Shown: positions 10,573 through 19,397, counted from the first letter of the stretch. The stretch: 64,000 nucleotides of DNA from Tepidamorphaceae bacterium (GCA_028289445.1 JANQPO010000021.1:248001-312000); one strand, 5' to 3'. Translations and numbers: made by a program. Notes: generated by a model from the sequence alone, not told the origin.

Positions 10573-11505
10573 TCACTTTTTCAAGCCAATCGCTGTCAGC
10601 AGATCGGCGTTGTCCTGGTACTGCTGCTTGAAAAAACCAGAGAATTCAGCCCGATCCATGAAGCGAGGCGTGCGACCTGAGTTCGCGACCGTTTCCTTGT
10701 AGCGCTCAGTCGCGGTGCCGTCCTGGCAGGCCTTATCGAGTTTGGCGAGCACATCATCCGGCGTGCCGGCCGGCGCGAATAGCCCAAACCAGATCGAGTA
10801 GCGAAGCGGCTTTCCGCCGATTTCGTCGATTGTCGGGACATCCGGCGCTCCGTCGACTCGGCTTCCGTTGAGAACCACAAGCGGCTTCAGGCCATAGTTC
10901 AGGATCGACCCGACGGGATCGACCAGGACATCAACTTGGCCACCGAGGATCGATTTGGCAGCGGCACTGCCACCCTCGTGCGGCACATACTTAAACTCGA
11001 CATCATAGGCAGCGGCGACGGCAGCTTGGCCTATGTGTGGCAGCGAACCTGGTGGTGGGCCGCCAGAGGTAACGGTTCCGGCCTTTGCTTTTGCGATCAA
11101 ATCATCCAGCGACTCTATCCCAGCATCAGGGGAGACACTGACGCCCATTGGATCCTGGATGGTCATACAGATCGGCTCAAAGGACGAGTCGTCATAGGTT
11201 ACCGGGCGGAGGTGCGGCTGCGTGGTCGTGGTTCCGACTGGCATGAATGCCAGGTGGTAACCGTCAGCCGCCTGCGTTGCGAACTGCGCCGCGCCAACCG
11301 TTCCTCCGGCGCCGCCCACATTTCGCACGACCATGGGTTGACCCAGGATCTCCTCCAGTTCTGGCTGCAGCATTCGGAAGCTGGCGTCAGGACCGGAACC
11401 CGCGTTGAAGGGAACCAAAACCTCGATGGATTTCTCCGGGTACTCGGCAAGTGCAGCACCCGTCACAAACATGCCGATGCAGGCGAGGGTCAGAGTTCTT
11501 ATCAT
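10573..11505 (-). CDS. Tripartite tricarboxylate transporter substrate-binding protein (TctC family)
   Basis: Periplasmic carboxylate-binding protein for the TctAB membrane pair encoded upstream. 310 residues with a short signal peptide (cleavage about residue 20, ALAEYP). The Bug/TctC fold shows VLVPFNAGSGPD near 29-40, NVGGAGGTVGA near 62-72 and SGGPPPGSLPHIGQ. The start is preceded by GGAGG. It is related along its whole length to the second TctC protein at 17606, including the uncommon shared motif PPPGSLPHIGQAA, so the two probably bind related ligands. The gene order tctB, tctA, dehydrogenase, tctC implies a single operon. Confidence 0.92.
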   Translation of the reverse strand: MIRTLTLACIGMFVTGAALAEYPEKSIEVLVPFNAGSGPDASFRMLQPELEEILGQPMVVRNVGGAGGTVGAAQFATQAADGYHLAFMPVGTTTTQPHLRPVTYDDSSFEPICMTIQDPMGVSVSPDAGIESLDDLIAKAKAGTVTSGGPPPGSLPHIGQAAVAAAYDVEFKYVPHEGGSAAAKSILGGQVDVLVDPVGSILNYGLKPLVVLNGSRVDGAPDVPTIDEIGGKPLRYSIWFGLFAPAGTPDDVLAKLDKACQDGTATERYKETVANSGRTPRFMDRAEFSGFFKQQYQDNADLLTAIGLKK

Positions 11506-11526
11506 GTCGTTTCCTCCTTGATGAAT

Positions 11527-12486
11527 TTAAGTGACAAGGTTTCGCGGCGTTCCGGCCATGAAGCTCTCGATGTTGTCGATGAGTTGATTGGCTAGCGTCT
11601 GCATCCCGCCCACGCTCGCCCAGGCGACATGCGGTGTGAGGATGACGTTCGGCTCCTTTGCAAGCGCCATGATCGTGCTGTCGAAGCCTGGCGGTTCGCT
11701 TTCTGTCACATCGATCCCAGCACCGGCGATTTCATCATTTGCAATGGCTTCGGCGAGAGCTTCCTCGTCAACGATCCCACCGCGGGCTGTATTGATCAGG
11801 ATCGCGGTGTCCTTCATGCGCTGCATGAAGGCTCTGTCGATCATGTTCCGTGTTTCGTCAGTCAGCGGGCAGTGGCAGGTGATAGCATCTGCCGAGTCCC
11901 GTAGTGTCTCCAATGAGACGAGCGCGCCGGTCTCAGGTTCCGCCTCGGCATATGCGTCGTAATAGATCACATTCATGCCAAAGCCTTTGCCGACGCGCCC
12001 CACGGCCTGGCCTATGGCGCCTGCACCGATGATCCCAAGCGTCGAGCCCGCAAGATCCCAGATCGGCCGATTGAAAAAACAGAACTGGTCAGCTCGTATC
12101 CAATCGCCGTCGAGCACCTGGTCGCGGTACTCCAAAATATTGCGCCGAAGAGCGGCAATAAGCGCAAAGGTATGTTCGGGGACCGTGTTGATCGCATAGC
12201 CACGAATGTTCGAAACCGCGACACCGCGCGCCCGGCAGGCGTCGATGTCGACGACGTCGTAGCCGGTGGCGGCGACGGCGACATGTTTCAGGTCCGTCAG
12301 TTCGGCGAGTACTGTTTCGTCGATCGGAACCTTGTTCGTTATCGCAATGGCCGCATCCGCTAACCGTTCCACAACTTCACCTGGTGCTGTCCGGTCGTAG
12401 CCGATCCAGTCATGCTCGAACGTAGGCCGGCGCATCGTGACGCCGGGTCCGATCGTGCCGTTGTCCAGGAATACGATCTTGGTCAT
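11527..12486 (-). CDS. D-isomer-specific 2-hydroxyacid dehydrogenase (second copy, glycerate dehydrogenase-like)
   Basis: 319-residue D-2-hydroxyacid dehydrogenase with GAGAIG at 154-159 and catalytic Arg235 (NTARGG), Glu264 (TESEP) and His286 (TPHVAW). ATGYDVVD near 73-80 and the TPHVAW ending resemble glycerate/hydroxypyruvate dehydrogenases more than the copy at 9565, so the two likely act on different substrates. It sits between tctA (4-base overlap at 12483-12486) and tctC (21 bases), inside the transporter operon, which suggests that it acts on the imported carboxylate or an early product. Confidence 0.9.
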   Translation of the reverse strand: MTKIVFLDNGTIGPGVTMRRPTFEHDWIGYDRTAPGEVVERLADAAIAITNKVPIDETVLAELTDLKHVAVAATGYDVVDIDACRARGVAVSNIRGYAINTVPEHTFALIAALRRNILEYRDQVLDGDWIRADQFCFFNRPIWDLAGSTLGIIGAGAIGQAVGRVGKGFGMNVIYYDAYAEAEPETGALVSLETLRDSADAITCHCPLTDETRNMIDRAFMQRMKDTAILINTARGGIVDEEALAEAIANDEIAGAGIDVTESEPPGFDSTIMALAKEPNVILTPHVAWASVGGMQTLANQLIDNIESFMAGTPRNLVT

Positions 12487-13988
12487 GCCTCGGGCTCGCT
12501 GCGACCGAAGACGCGACCGACAAGGCGTCCGGCGCCGAAAAGGTTCAAGAGAATGAGGCCAGTGATGCCGAAAAGGATCAGCGCGATCGGGCTCGCAAAG
12601 AAGGCGAGGAAGTTCATGTCGGTCAAGATCAACCCTTGCCGAAGCGAGACTTCGAGGGGTGAGCCGAGGACGAAGCCTATAATGATCGGCGCTGGCGGGA
12701 AGCGGTTCAGGCGTAGCAGGAATCCGATCAGCCCAAAGACGGCGATCACGACAATGTCGACAGGATTCGAGCGGATAGCGTAGGCGCCGACGACCGACAT
12801 CATGAAGACGAGCGGCATCAGAAGCGTTGTTGGGATCTTCAGCATCCGGCTGAACAGATTGGCCCCGAAGCCACCAATCACGAGCATCAAAATGTTGGCG
12901 AAGAAGAGGAGCACGAAGATCTGCGTGACCAGATCGGGTTGCTGCGAGAACAGGCGGACTCCGGGGATCACGTTGTGGATCGTCAGCGCGCCCATCAAGA
13001 CGACGGTTCCACCATCGCCTGGAATACCGAGCGCCATCATGGGCACCATCGCGCCGCCGCTGACCGCGTTATTGGAGCTCTCAGATGCAATCAGGCCTGA
13101 GGGTTCGCCATCGCCAAAGTCTTCCGGGTTCGGGGCGCGCCGTTTGGCATCCGCATAGGCAACGAACACCGCCGCGGTCGCGCCCGTTCCTGGGAGAACG
13201 CCGATGAAACTGCCGATCCCACAGCTTCTCAGCAGCGTCACGATGCGCTTCTTCCACTCCGACCATGGTGGAATCTTGAACCCGCCTGAGCGGACGGCCG
13301 GAAGTTCGGCGTCCTTGAGCGTGGCCGACTGGAACAAGACTTCCGAGACCGCGAAAAAACCGATCAGGAGCGGGATTACTGTCAATCCGGCCGATAGAAA
13401 CAGGTTGTCGAAGTGGAACCGGATTTGACCCGTCATTGCATCCGGGCCGACTAGCGCAAGAAAAAGCCCAATGGTTGCTGAGAGCAAGCCCTTCAGCATC
13501 TCGCCGCTTGAGACCCAGGCGATGGTGGTCAACGCGAAGACGATCAACGCGAACGTTTCAATCGGGCCGAACCGTAAGGCGAACTTGGCGAGTTGCGGCG
13601 CGATCATAACAAGCACCATCAAGGAGAATATCCCGCCGACGAAGGATGCGATGGTTGCATAGCCGAGCGCGAGCGCACCGTCGCCTCTCTGCGCCATAGG
13701 ATAGCCATCGAACACCGAGGCGGCTGATTGCGGCGTGCCGGGCACGTTAATCAGGATCGCCGAGATCGAACCGCCGTAGATCGAACTGACGTAAACCGCC
13801 AAAAGCAGCGCAACCGCTGTTGCGGGGTCGAGGACATAGGTGAACGGCAGGGCCATGACGAGGCCAAGCACCGTTCCAAGCCCGGGCAGGGCTCCAATAA
13901 TGATGCCGCAAAAGGTCCCGACCGCTAGCGCGATCAGAACCTCGAAGCTAAAGGCAACGGCGAAGGCTTGGGGGACGAACTCAATCAT
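12483..13988 (-). CDS. tctA: Tripartite tricarboxylate transporter large permease (TctA)
   Basis: Large membrane subunit (501 residues, about a dozen spans) of the TctABC secondary transporter. The family motif is near residues 28-47 (GIIIGALPGLGTVLG), and a second PGxG-type motif (GVLPGTGATAAVF) starts the second half, showing the internal duplication of TctA proteins. The C-terminus FGRSEPEA is hydrophilic. It overlaps the hydroxyacid dehydrogenase gene by 4 bases and follows tctB by 9 bases. Only one TctA is present for the two TctC proteins in the island. Confidence 0.95.
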   Translation of the reverse strand: MIEFVPQAFAVAFSFEVLIALAVGTFCGIIIGALPGLGTVLGLVMALPFTYVLDPATAVALLLAVYVSSIYGGSISAILINVPGTPQSAASVFDGYPMAQRGDGALALGYATIASFVGGIFSLMVLVMIAPQLAKFALRFGPIETFALIVFALTTIAWVSSGEMLKGLLSATIGLFLALVGPDAMTGQIRFHFDNLFLSAGLTVIPLLIGFFAVSEVLFQSATLKDAELPAVRSGGFKIPPWSEWKKRIVTLLRSCGIGSFIGVLPGTGATAAVFVAYADAKRRAPNPEDFGDGEPSGLIASESSNNAVSGGAMVPMMALGIPGDGGTVVLMGALTIHNVIPGVRLFSQQPDLVTQIFVLLFFANILMLVIGGFGANLFSRMLKIPTTLLMPLVFMMSVVGAYAIRSNPVDIVVIAVFGLIGFLLRLNRFPPAPIIIGFVLGSPLEVSLRQGLILTDMNFLAFFASPIALILFGITGLILLNLFGAGRLVGRVFGRSEPEA

Positions 13989-13997
13989 CCCGGCGCC

Positions 13998-14462
13998 TTA
14001 GAACAACGTTCCGGTCGGAAACGAGACCTGTGCGAACTTGGCCAAAACCAGCCAAACGATGAGTGGTGCAGCGACACTCGTGGCCGCCAGGATCAACTTG
14101 CGAGGGTAACCCAAAGCAAGCCCTACGAGGAACACGCCAACCGGCATGCCGATCAGGTATCCGAGATACCAAACCAAAACGATTCCAACGAGCGTCGCGC
14201 CAAACGTCAGCGCGAACCGGCGAAAGTGGATCTTGGGCAACCCCCCGGTCGACGTGCTACGCAGGCCCTTGAAGGCCAGGCCGAGCGACAGGAGTGCGAT
14301 CGTGCCGAGCAGTAGCCTTGGAAAGAAGACCGTGGACACATCGCCGAAGAGGAACTCGTTGCTGTACCGTGCCGAGAATGTGTGGGCAAACATCGCCGAC
14401 GCAGCAACCGCAGCGACAAGACCGTAGATCAGGTCTGCACGACCCTGGCCACCTTTCGGCAT
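13998..14462 (-). CDS. tctB: Tripartite tricarboxylate transporter small permease (TctB)
   Basis: Small membrane subunit of TctABC, 154 residues with four predicted membrane spans (about 10-28, 42-62, 83-104 and 113-145) separated by a short basic loop, as usual for TctB. The first gene of the tctB-tctA-dehydrogenase-tctC operon. The start is preceded by GGGAGGTG about 4 bases upstream. The divergent promoter region toward the enolase-superfamily gene carries GATCTCAG (14474-14481) and the tandem TGGTATCTT elements. Confidence 0.88.
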   Translation of the reverse strand: MPKGGQGRADLIYGLVAAVAASAMFAHTFSARYSNEFLFGDVSTVFFPRLLLGTIALLSLGLAFKGLRSTSTGGLPKIHFRRFALTFGATLVGIVLVWYLGYLIGMPVGVFLVGLALGYPRKLILAATSVAAPLIVWLVLAKFAQVSFPTGTLF

Positions 14463-14522
14463 TTCACCTCCCCGATCTCAGCCCGCCGTTTCTTCGTTAT
14501 GTTTCAGGCCGCAGAGATTTTC

Positions 14523-14545
14523 TGGTATCTTAGATGGTATCTTTA
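14523..14545. promoter_or_regulatory. Tandem operator-like elements between tctB and the enolase-superfamily gene
   Basis: TGGTATCTTAG (14523-14533) and TGGTATCTTTA (14535-14545) are direct repeats spaced 12 bases apart in an AT-rich stretch between two divergent transcription units. They match the TGATATCTCAG elements at 6358 and 8811 with purine/pyrimidine-type changes (consensus TGRTATCTYAG). The position suggests control of both the TctABC operon and the plus-strand catabolic genes. Confidence 0.4.
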
Positions 14546-14624
14546 ATGTGATATTTATGTCAATACGATCCTGGGATGTCGCGGCACTTTGCTTCGACAG
14601 CGAGTGGTGGCGGAGGACCTGAGT

Positions 14625-15770
14625 TTGCCCTTCACGCAATCGATCACGCTATCCAAGATCGAGCCGTTTCCGATCCGCGCATCGGGCGGTGAGAGCCCGA
14701 ATATGGCGCTCGGTCTCATGCCAACCCGCTCGGCACTCCTTGTTCGTGTGGAGGATGACCAAGGCTGTTATGGTTGGGGAGAAGTTTGGGCGAATTTTCC
14801 GCCGCGTGCCAATCTCCACAAGGCCCATCTCATTGAGGATGTGATCGCGCCGAGGCTTAACGGCTTTGCCTTTGTCGATCCGCAGGAGGCCGGGGGATTC
14901 CTGAGAGCAAGGCTGGCCACCTACTTCCTTCACGTGGGGCAGCGCAAAGTTTTTGAACATCTGCTGGCGGGGCTCGACATGGCGTTGTGGGACCTCGCAC
15001 TTCGAAGTGCCGGGCGATCATTTGCGGAGCATTGCGGTCCGGCACAAGAGTGTGCGGCCACCTACGCCAGTTCGATCAATCCGCCGGATCTCGAAGCCAT
15101 GTTCGTCAGGCACGCAGGGTGGGGGCAGACGGCATTCAAGCTCAAGATCGGCTTCGATGATGCTGCCGACTTGGCCTTTGTGGCAAAGGCAGCACAGGCG
15201 TTGCCGGCCGGCGGTCGCCTTATGGTCGACAACAACCAGACATGGGGCGACGCACAGGCCGAGGCGATGCTGAAGTCCCTCCAAGAGTACGACTTGCTCT
15301 TCGCCGAGGAGCCAATTCCCGCCGACTCTGAGTTCGCGACGTGGGAGCACCTTGCACTGGCGACGACAATTCCACTCGCTGTCGGCGAGAATGTCTATGG
15401 AATTGATCGTTTTCTGCACATGGCGAACTTAGGTGTCCGCTATCTTCAGCCTGATGTCGCGAAATGGGGCGGTGTTAGCGGGGCACTTGCGTTGGCGCAG
15501 GTGTTGCCGCCGGGTGTAGATCTCTGGCCGCATTTTATGGGCACATCCGTCGGACAGATTGCGGCTCTGTCGGTCGCTGCAGCTGCCGGCCCGAAGAGCG
15601 TCTGCGAGATGGATGTGAATAAGAATCCGTTGCGGACCGACCTCAGCGGTGACGTGCTCTCGATCCACAATGGGCGGGTGACGCTACCTGCCACGCCGGG
15701 CCTGGTCGTGCCACCGACAACGGATGCTCTATCGAGATTTCGCGATCCGCCCGACCCAACGCTCAACTGA
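14625..15770 (+). CDS. Mandelate racemase/muconate lactonizing enzyme family protein (probable sugar-acid dehydratase)
   Basis: Enolase-superfamily enzyme that abstracts the proton alpha to a carboxylate using Mg2+. Using the TTG start at 14625 (8 bases after GGAGG) the product has 381 residues; a TTG at 14589 would add 12 residues with poorer support. Seen: the KxK pair Lys172/Lys174 (FKLKIG), metal ligands Asp202 (VDNNQTW), Glu228 (FAEEP) and Glu255 (AVGEN), and the Asp277 (QPDVAKWGG) / His303 (WPHFMG) pair characteristic of the mandelate racemase subgroup. Most such enzymes near sugar transporters are aldonate or aldarate dehydratases, but substrate cannot be read from sequence. Confidence 0.88.
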   Translation: MPFTQSITLSKIEPFPIRASGGESPNMALGLMPTRSALLVRVEDDQGCYGWGEVWANFPPRANLHKAHLIEDVIAPRLNGFAFVDPQEAGGFLRARLATYFLHVGQRKVFEHLLAGLDMALWDLALRSAGRSFAEHCGPAQECAATYASSINPPDLEAMFVRHAGWGQTAFKLKIGFDDAADLAFVAKAAQALPAGGRLMVDNNQTWGDAQAEAMLKSLQEYDLLFAEEPIPADSEFATWEHLALATTIPLAVGENVYGIDRFLHMANLGVRYLQPDVAKWGGVSGALALAQVLPPGVDLWPHFMGTSVGQIAALSVAAAAGPKSVCEMDVNKNPLRTDLSGDVLSIHNGRVTLPATPGLVVPPTTDALSRFRDPPDPTLN

Positions 15771-15831
15771 GTCTGTAACTGGTTGAGTGCCCACGTAATA
15801 TGCTAAGGAGGCTAAGAAGCTGGGAGTTCTG

Positions 15832-16512
15832 ATGCAAGTCGCTACCGCCGAAGCAAACCCTGAGACGTCCAACCTCCGCCAATTGGCATATCGTCGTTTC
15901 AAGGAGGCGCTTTTCTCCGGGCGAATCAAGCCGGGAGATTTTCTCTCGCAGCGTGAGATCTGTGAGCTTCTTGACGTGCCGCTTGGGCCTGTGCGTGAAG
16001 CACTTAAATCGCTTGAGACCGAGGGAATCGCGACGCTTTTGGCAAAACGCGGCGTCCGTATCATCCAGATCGACAAGGATGATTTCGGCAAAGCTATCGA
16101 CGCGCGAAAACTCATCGAGGGCGAGGCGGCATCTCGGTTTGCCCTCGACGCGCCGATGGAGAAAATACTCGATATCGAACGCCAGACTCTGGAGTTCCAG
16201 GACATGTTCCGGAATGCAAAGGAGCACACCGATGCGCTTTTCAAGGAGAAGAATCGGGTCGATTTTTTACTCCATGACTCGATGATCGAGAGTTTGGACA
16301 ATTCGATTCTCACCCATGCGTTTCAACTGGCGACGGAGCATGTGCGGATATTTCGTCTGAATATTGCAGCCAGTCAGCGATTTTTCGAGCTACCAGCCAT
16401 CGGCGAGCATCTGGTTATCCTGGACGCGATGAAGGCGCGCGACCCAGATGGTGCGCGCGCGGCGCTTGAGGCACATCTGACGGGTACTTTCCAGCGTGCG
16501 ATGCCGGGTTAG
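15832..16512 (+). CDS. GntR family transcriptional regulator, FCD subfamily
   Basis: Likely local regulator of the catabolic island. The 226-residue product has an N-terminal winged helix (about 12-80; LSQREICELLDVPLGPVREA is the recognition region) and a C-terminal all-helical FCD ligand domain with likely metal/ligand residues in VDFLLHDSM and the terminal EAHL. FCD proteins typically sense organic or sugar acids and dissociate from palindromic sites when ligand binds. The ATG is 6 bases after GGGAG. Its stop overlaps that of the convergent lactonase gene by 4 bases. The TGRTATCTYAG elements nearby are its candidate targets. Confidence 0.9.
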   Translation: MQVATAEANPETSNLRQLAYRRFKEALFSGRIKPGDFLSQREICELLDVPLGPVREALKSLETEGIATLLAKRGVRIIQIDKDDFGKAIDARKLIEGEAASRFALDAPMEKILDIERQTLEFQDMFRNAKEHTDALFKEKNRVDFLLHDSMIESLDNSILTHAFQLATEHVRIFRLNIAASQRFFELPAIGEHLVILDAMKARDPDGARAALEAHLTGTFQRAMPG

Positions 16513-17543
16513 GGCTGGACGATCTCGACCCAGGCTGGTTGGTGACCGGTCGCGGCGCTTAAGATCGGCGTCGGCTTCGATGCCGGGTCGGCAATGTCGT
16601 AGACCGTTATCTCGTCATCATCCATGGCGGCCAGTATCAGCAAATGGCCGTTCGGGACGATATCGAAGCAACGCGGATTGCCGCCTGTTTCGATAATCTG
16701 GCGGTTCGAGATTTCACCGCTTTTGGGATCGATGTTCCAGGCGGCGAGTGTCCGCCCGCGTCGCTCGGACGTAAAAAGCCGGTGTCCGTCGGGCGACACG
16801 AGGATCTGTGCACCCCAGGGATCTCCTTCCAGGTCCGGCCGAAGAATGCTGTCGCGTCCGATCTCGGACAATGTTCCTGTCGCGCCATCTAGCTCATAGA
16901 CGACGAGCGATCCGTCGAGTTCGTTCAGCAGATAGACGTAGCGCCGGTTCGGGTGAAAAGCGATATGCCGGCACCCCGCTCCGGACTGGAGATGCACTAG
17001 TGGTGGAGAGTTCTCGACGAGGACGCCTCGGTCAGCATCGAAACGGAGTTGCATGACCAAGTCCGCGCCGAGATTTGGGACGAAGGCAAAGCGATTAGAG
17101 TGATCGGTCAGTATCTGGTGAGCCTTCTTCGGTGTTGGCATGGAGAAGCTTGCGACCGACTGCACCTGCCCACGACTACCGATTGGATAGACGGCAATCA
17201 GACTCGAGGGAAACGAGGCGCCAAGCAGCCATCCGCCGGATCGGTCGACCGAGATGTGTGCCATGCGGGCCATGACGACGGTCGACGACAACGGCACAAG
17301 CCGCCCCGAGCCCGGTATGATCTCGAAAGCATCGATCCGATCTTCTTCGACCCCGTCCCTCTCGCCGATCACCGAGGCGTAGAGGTGTCGTCGATCCGGC
17401 GCAGTTGCAAGCGGCAGTCCTTTTCCCGAGAGTTCCACTGTTTGGATGCTGGGCAGCGCACGTCCGTCAGAGTCGCCTTCAAAGACATTGATCTCGCTGC
17501 CGGCAAGACAGGCAACATATACGGTGAAGGTGGATCCAGACAT
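16509..17543 (-). CDS. Lactonase family beta-propeller protein (6-phosphogluconolactonase-like)
   Basis: Member of the seven-bladed propeller lactonase family, about 344 residues, without a signal peptide, so probably cytoplasmic. Repeated blades show motifs such as HISVDRSGGWLLGASF, HIAFHPNRRYVYLLNELDGS and ILVSPDGHRLFTSERRG. Members hydrolyse 6-phosphogluconolactone or other sugar lactones. Next to an SDR dehydrogenase and an enolase-superfamily dehydratase, a sugar lactone produced by dehydrogenation is the likely substrate (inference). The ATG at 17543 is 7 bases after AAGGA; a GTG directly upstream at 17546 is an alternative. Confidence 0.82.
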   Translation of the reverse strand: MSGSTFTVYVACLAGSEINVFEGDSDGRALPSIQTVELSGKGLPLATAPDRRHLYASVIGERDGVEEDRIDAFEIIPGSGRLVPLSSTVVMARMAHISVDRSGGWLLGASFPSSLIAVYPIGSRGQVQSVASFSMPTPKKAHQILTDHSNRFAFVPNLGADLVMQLRFDADRGVLVENSPPLVHLQSGAGCRHIAFHPNRRYVYLLNELDGSLVVYELDGATGTLSEIGRDSILRPDLEGDPWGAQILVSPDGHRLFTSERRGRTLAAWNIDPKSGEISNRQIIETGGNPRCFDIVPNGHLLILAAMDDDEITVYDIADPASKPTPILSAATGHQPAWVEIVQP

Positions 17544-17605
17544 CACTCGATCCTTCTGCTGAGTGAGAAAGGTGGGCCCGACTCGGACCGGCGGGCCTGC
17601 CCCAG

Positions 17606-18556
17606 CTACTTCTTCATGCCGATCGCGGCGAGCAGCGAACCGTTGTTCTCGTATTGCTCGCGAAAAAAGGCCGTGAACTCTTCAGACCCCATGTAGGCGA
17701 CCGAGCGTTTCGCATCTGACATGGCGGCAAGATAAGAGTCCTTGGCTGCCATATCACCGCATGCTTGCGACAATGCCATCATCACCTCGTCCGAGGTGCC
17801 AGCCGGAGCGAACATGCCGAACCAGATTGAGTAGTCGAGCACGGGACCATCGACCAGCTCTTGCGTCGTCGGCAGGTCGGGGAATTGCGGATGTCGATCC
17901 GCGCCAAGCATTGCCAGATTGACAAGCCCAAACTTCTCGGCGTTTCCGGCGAGATCGACGAACACGTCGACCTGACCGCCCAATATCGACTTTGCGACGG
18001 CCGCACCGCCTTCATGCGGTACATATTTCAGATCAAGACCATATGCGTTCGCAAGTGCCGCCTGACCGATGTGTGGCAGCGAGCCCGGAGGTGGTCCCGC
18101 TGACTTGAGCTGGTTACCGTTCGAAGATGCCGCGATCAGCTGCTCAAACGAGGTAATTGCCGAGTCTGGCGCGACAAGAACCGACATGGGGTCTTTGACC
18201 AGCCGGCAAATCGGCGACCAACTGTCGGCATCATAGGGCACCGAACGCAGGTGGGGTTGCGTGGTCATGGTGCCAATTGGCATGAAGCCGATCGTGTATC
18301 CATCGTTCGAAGATGCCGCTAGCTCTGAGGCTCCGACAGTACCGCCGGCGCCGGCGACATTTTTGACCACGATCTTCTGCCCAAGCGTCGCTTCAAGTTC
18401 AGGCACGGCAATCCGCGCGACCGTATCCGTTCCACCTCCTGCGGCAAAAGGAACGATCATGGTGAGTGCCTTGGTGGGGTATTCCTGCGTCGCAGCTGGC
18501 GATGCACTGAGCACGATAGCCGCCAGGCCCCCTGCCAGAATCTTCACAATCGCCAT
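17606..18556 (-). CDS. Tripartite tricarboxylate transporter substrate-binding protein (second TctC, orphan)
   Basis: 316-residue periplasmic binding protein with a signal peptide ending near SPAATQEYP. It has the Bug/TctC motifs MIVPFAAGGGTD and NVAGAGGTVGA and resembles the TctC at 10573 over its whole length, including AKSILGGQVDV and the shared ending AIGMKK/AIGLKK. No tctA or tctB lies next to it, so it may feed the TctAB at 12483-14462 or serve in sensing. It sits 62 bases upstream of the lactonase gene in the same direction, which suggests co-transcription. GGAGG precedes the ATG. Confidence 0.9.
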   Translation of the reverse strand: MAIVKILAGGLAAIVLSASPAATQEYPTKALTMIVPFAAGGGTDTVARIAVPELEATLGQKIVVKNVAGAGGTVGASELAASSNDGYTIGFMPIGTMTTQPHLRSVPYDADSWSPICRLVKDPMSVLVAPDSAITSFEQLIAASSNGNQLKSAGPPPGSLPHIGQAALANAYGLDLKYVPHEGGAAVAKSILGGQVDVFVDLAGNAEKFGLVNLAMLGADRHPQFPDLPTTQELVDGPVLDYSIWFGMFAPAGTSDEVMMALSQACGDMAAKDSYLAAMSDAKRSVAYMGSEEFTAFFREQYENNGSLLAAIGMKK

Positions 18557-18567
18557 GGTATCCTCCT

Positions 18568-18582
18568 TGAGATAATATCTAA
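18568..18582. promoter_or_regulatory. Operator-like palindrome upstream of the orphan tctC
   Basis: TTGAGATAATATCTAA contains the perfect inverted repeat AGATA-A-TATCT just upstream of the ribosome binding site of the orphan TctC gene. On the minus strand it reads GATATTATCTCAA, similar to TGATATCTCAG with two extra bases, so it may be a variant of the same operator. The rest of the 18583-18858 stretch up to the tRNA holds no gene that I can support. Confidence 0.35.
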
Positions 18583-18857
18583 TATGTTAGTTTGTATCCT
18601 TTCAAATTGGATTGCAATAAGCGATGATGGATCCGGCCTCATGAGCATTCATGGGGTTAGCTGATGTGCGGCGAGAACTGGTACTTCGTCGGTATGTGAG
18701 CTACGCATCGAAGCCGATCTCGGCCGGGCGCAGGCGTTGGTCGGCAGTCCGATACGAAGCAGTTGCTGGGGGACAAAGGCGCCAGCGCGGTAATTTCCGA
18801 CCTAGCAATTGGACTGCGACGGCACACAGTCGACACCCAAGTATTGCGTCACTTGGG

Positions 18858-18935
<78 letters not shown>

Positions 18936-19067
18936 CCAGAGCCGCTGATATAGACCCGCTCGGCCCGCTTGGGAAGACCCCATCGGCGGCAAATTTCACA
19001 AAAACGTCATGTGGGCCCGAGGCGTCGTTCCCGGCACCTCAGTTTGTCTCGGGTGCCGCGTTACGCG

Positions 19068-19397
19068 TCAGTCGCCGGATCCGCCGTGCTGCAGATCGTC
19101 GACGGCGACCTTCGTGGCCTTGTGGTTGCGGTAAATGAAAAACAGGTTACGCGAATAGATCGTCAGGCCCATGGCCTGTCCGATGATGAAGACGGGATCG
19201 CTCTTATAGATCGCATAGGCCAGAACGATGATGGCGCCGGCGATGGAAAAGAACCAAAATGCGGTCGGGATGACGCTTTCGCCGGCACGCTCGCTGGCCA
19301 GCCACTGAAACAGAAAGCGAAAGAAGAACATCGACTGGCCGATGAGCCCGATGCCGATCCAAATCTGGTCCGGTGTCAAATCCTCAAACAAGGTCAC
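19068..19397 (-). CDS. Lipid-A-disaccharide synthase N-terminal domain (LAB_N) membrane protein
   Basis: Small membrane protein of 109 residues with three or four spans. The LAB_N hallmarks are seen: WIGIGLIGQSMFFFRFLFQW near 13-32, an IPTAFWFFSIAGA segment near 44-56, and GQAMGLTIYSRNLFFIY near 73-89. This domain occurs in front of some LpxB proteins and, more often, as a stand-alone partner of envelope glycosyltransferases. It overlaps the GT2 gene by 4 bases (19394-19397), pointing to joint action on a lipid-linked sugar, probably in outer-membrane modification. Biochemical function is not established from sequence. Confidence 0.88.
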   Translation of the reverse strand: MTLFEDLTPDQIWIGIGLIGQSMFFFRFLFQWLASERAGESVIPTAFWFFSIAGAIIVLAYAIYKSDPVFIIGQAMGLTIYSRNLFFIYRNHKATKVAVDDLQHGGSGD

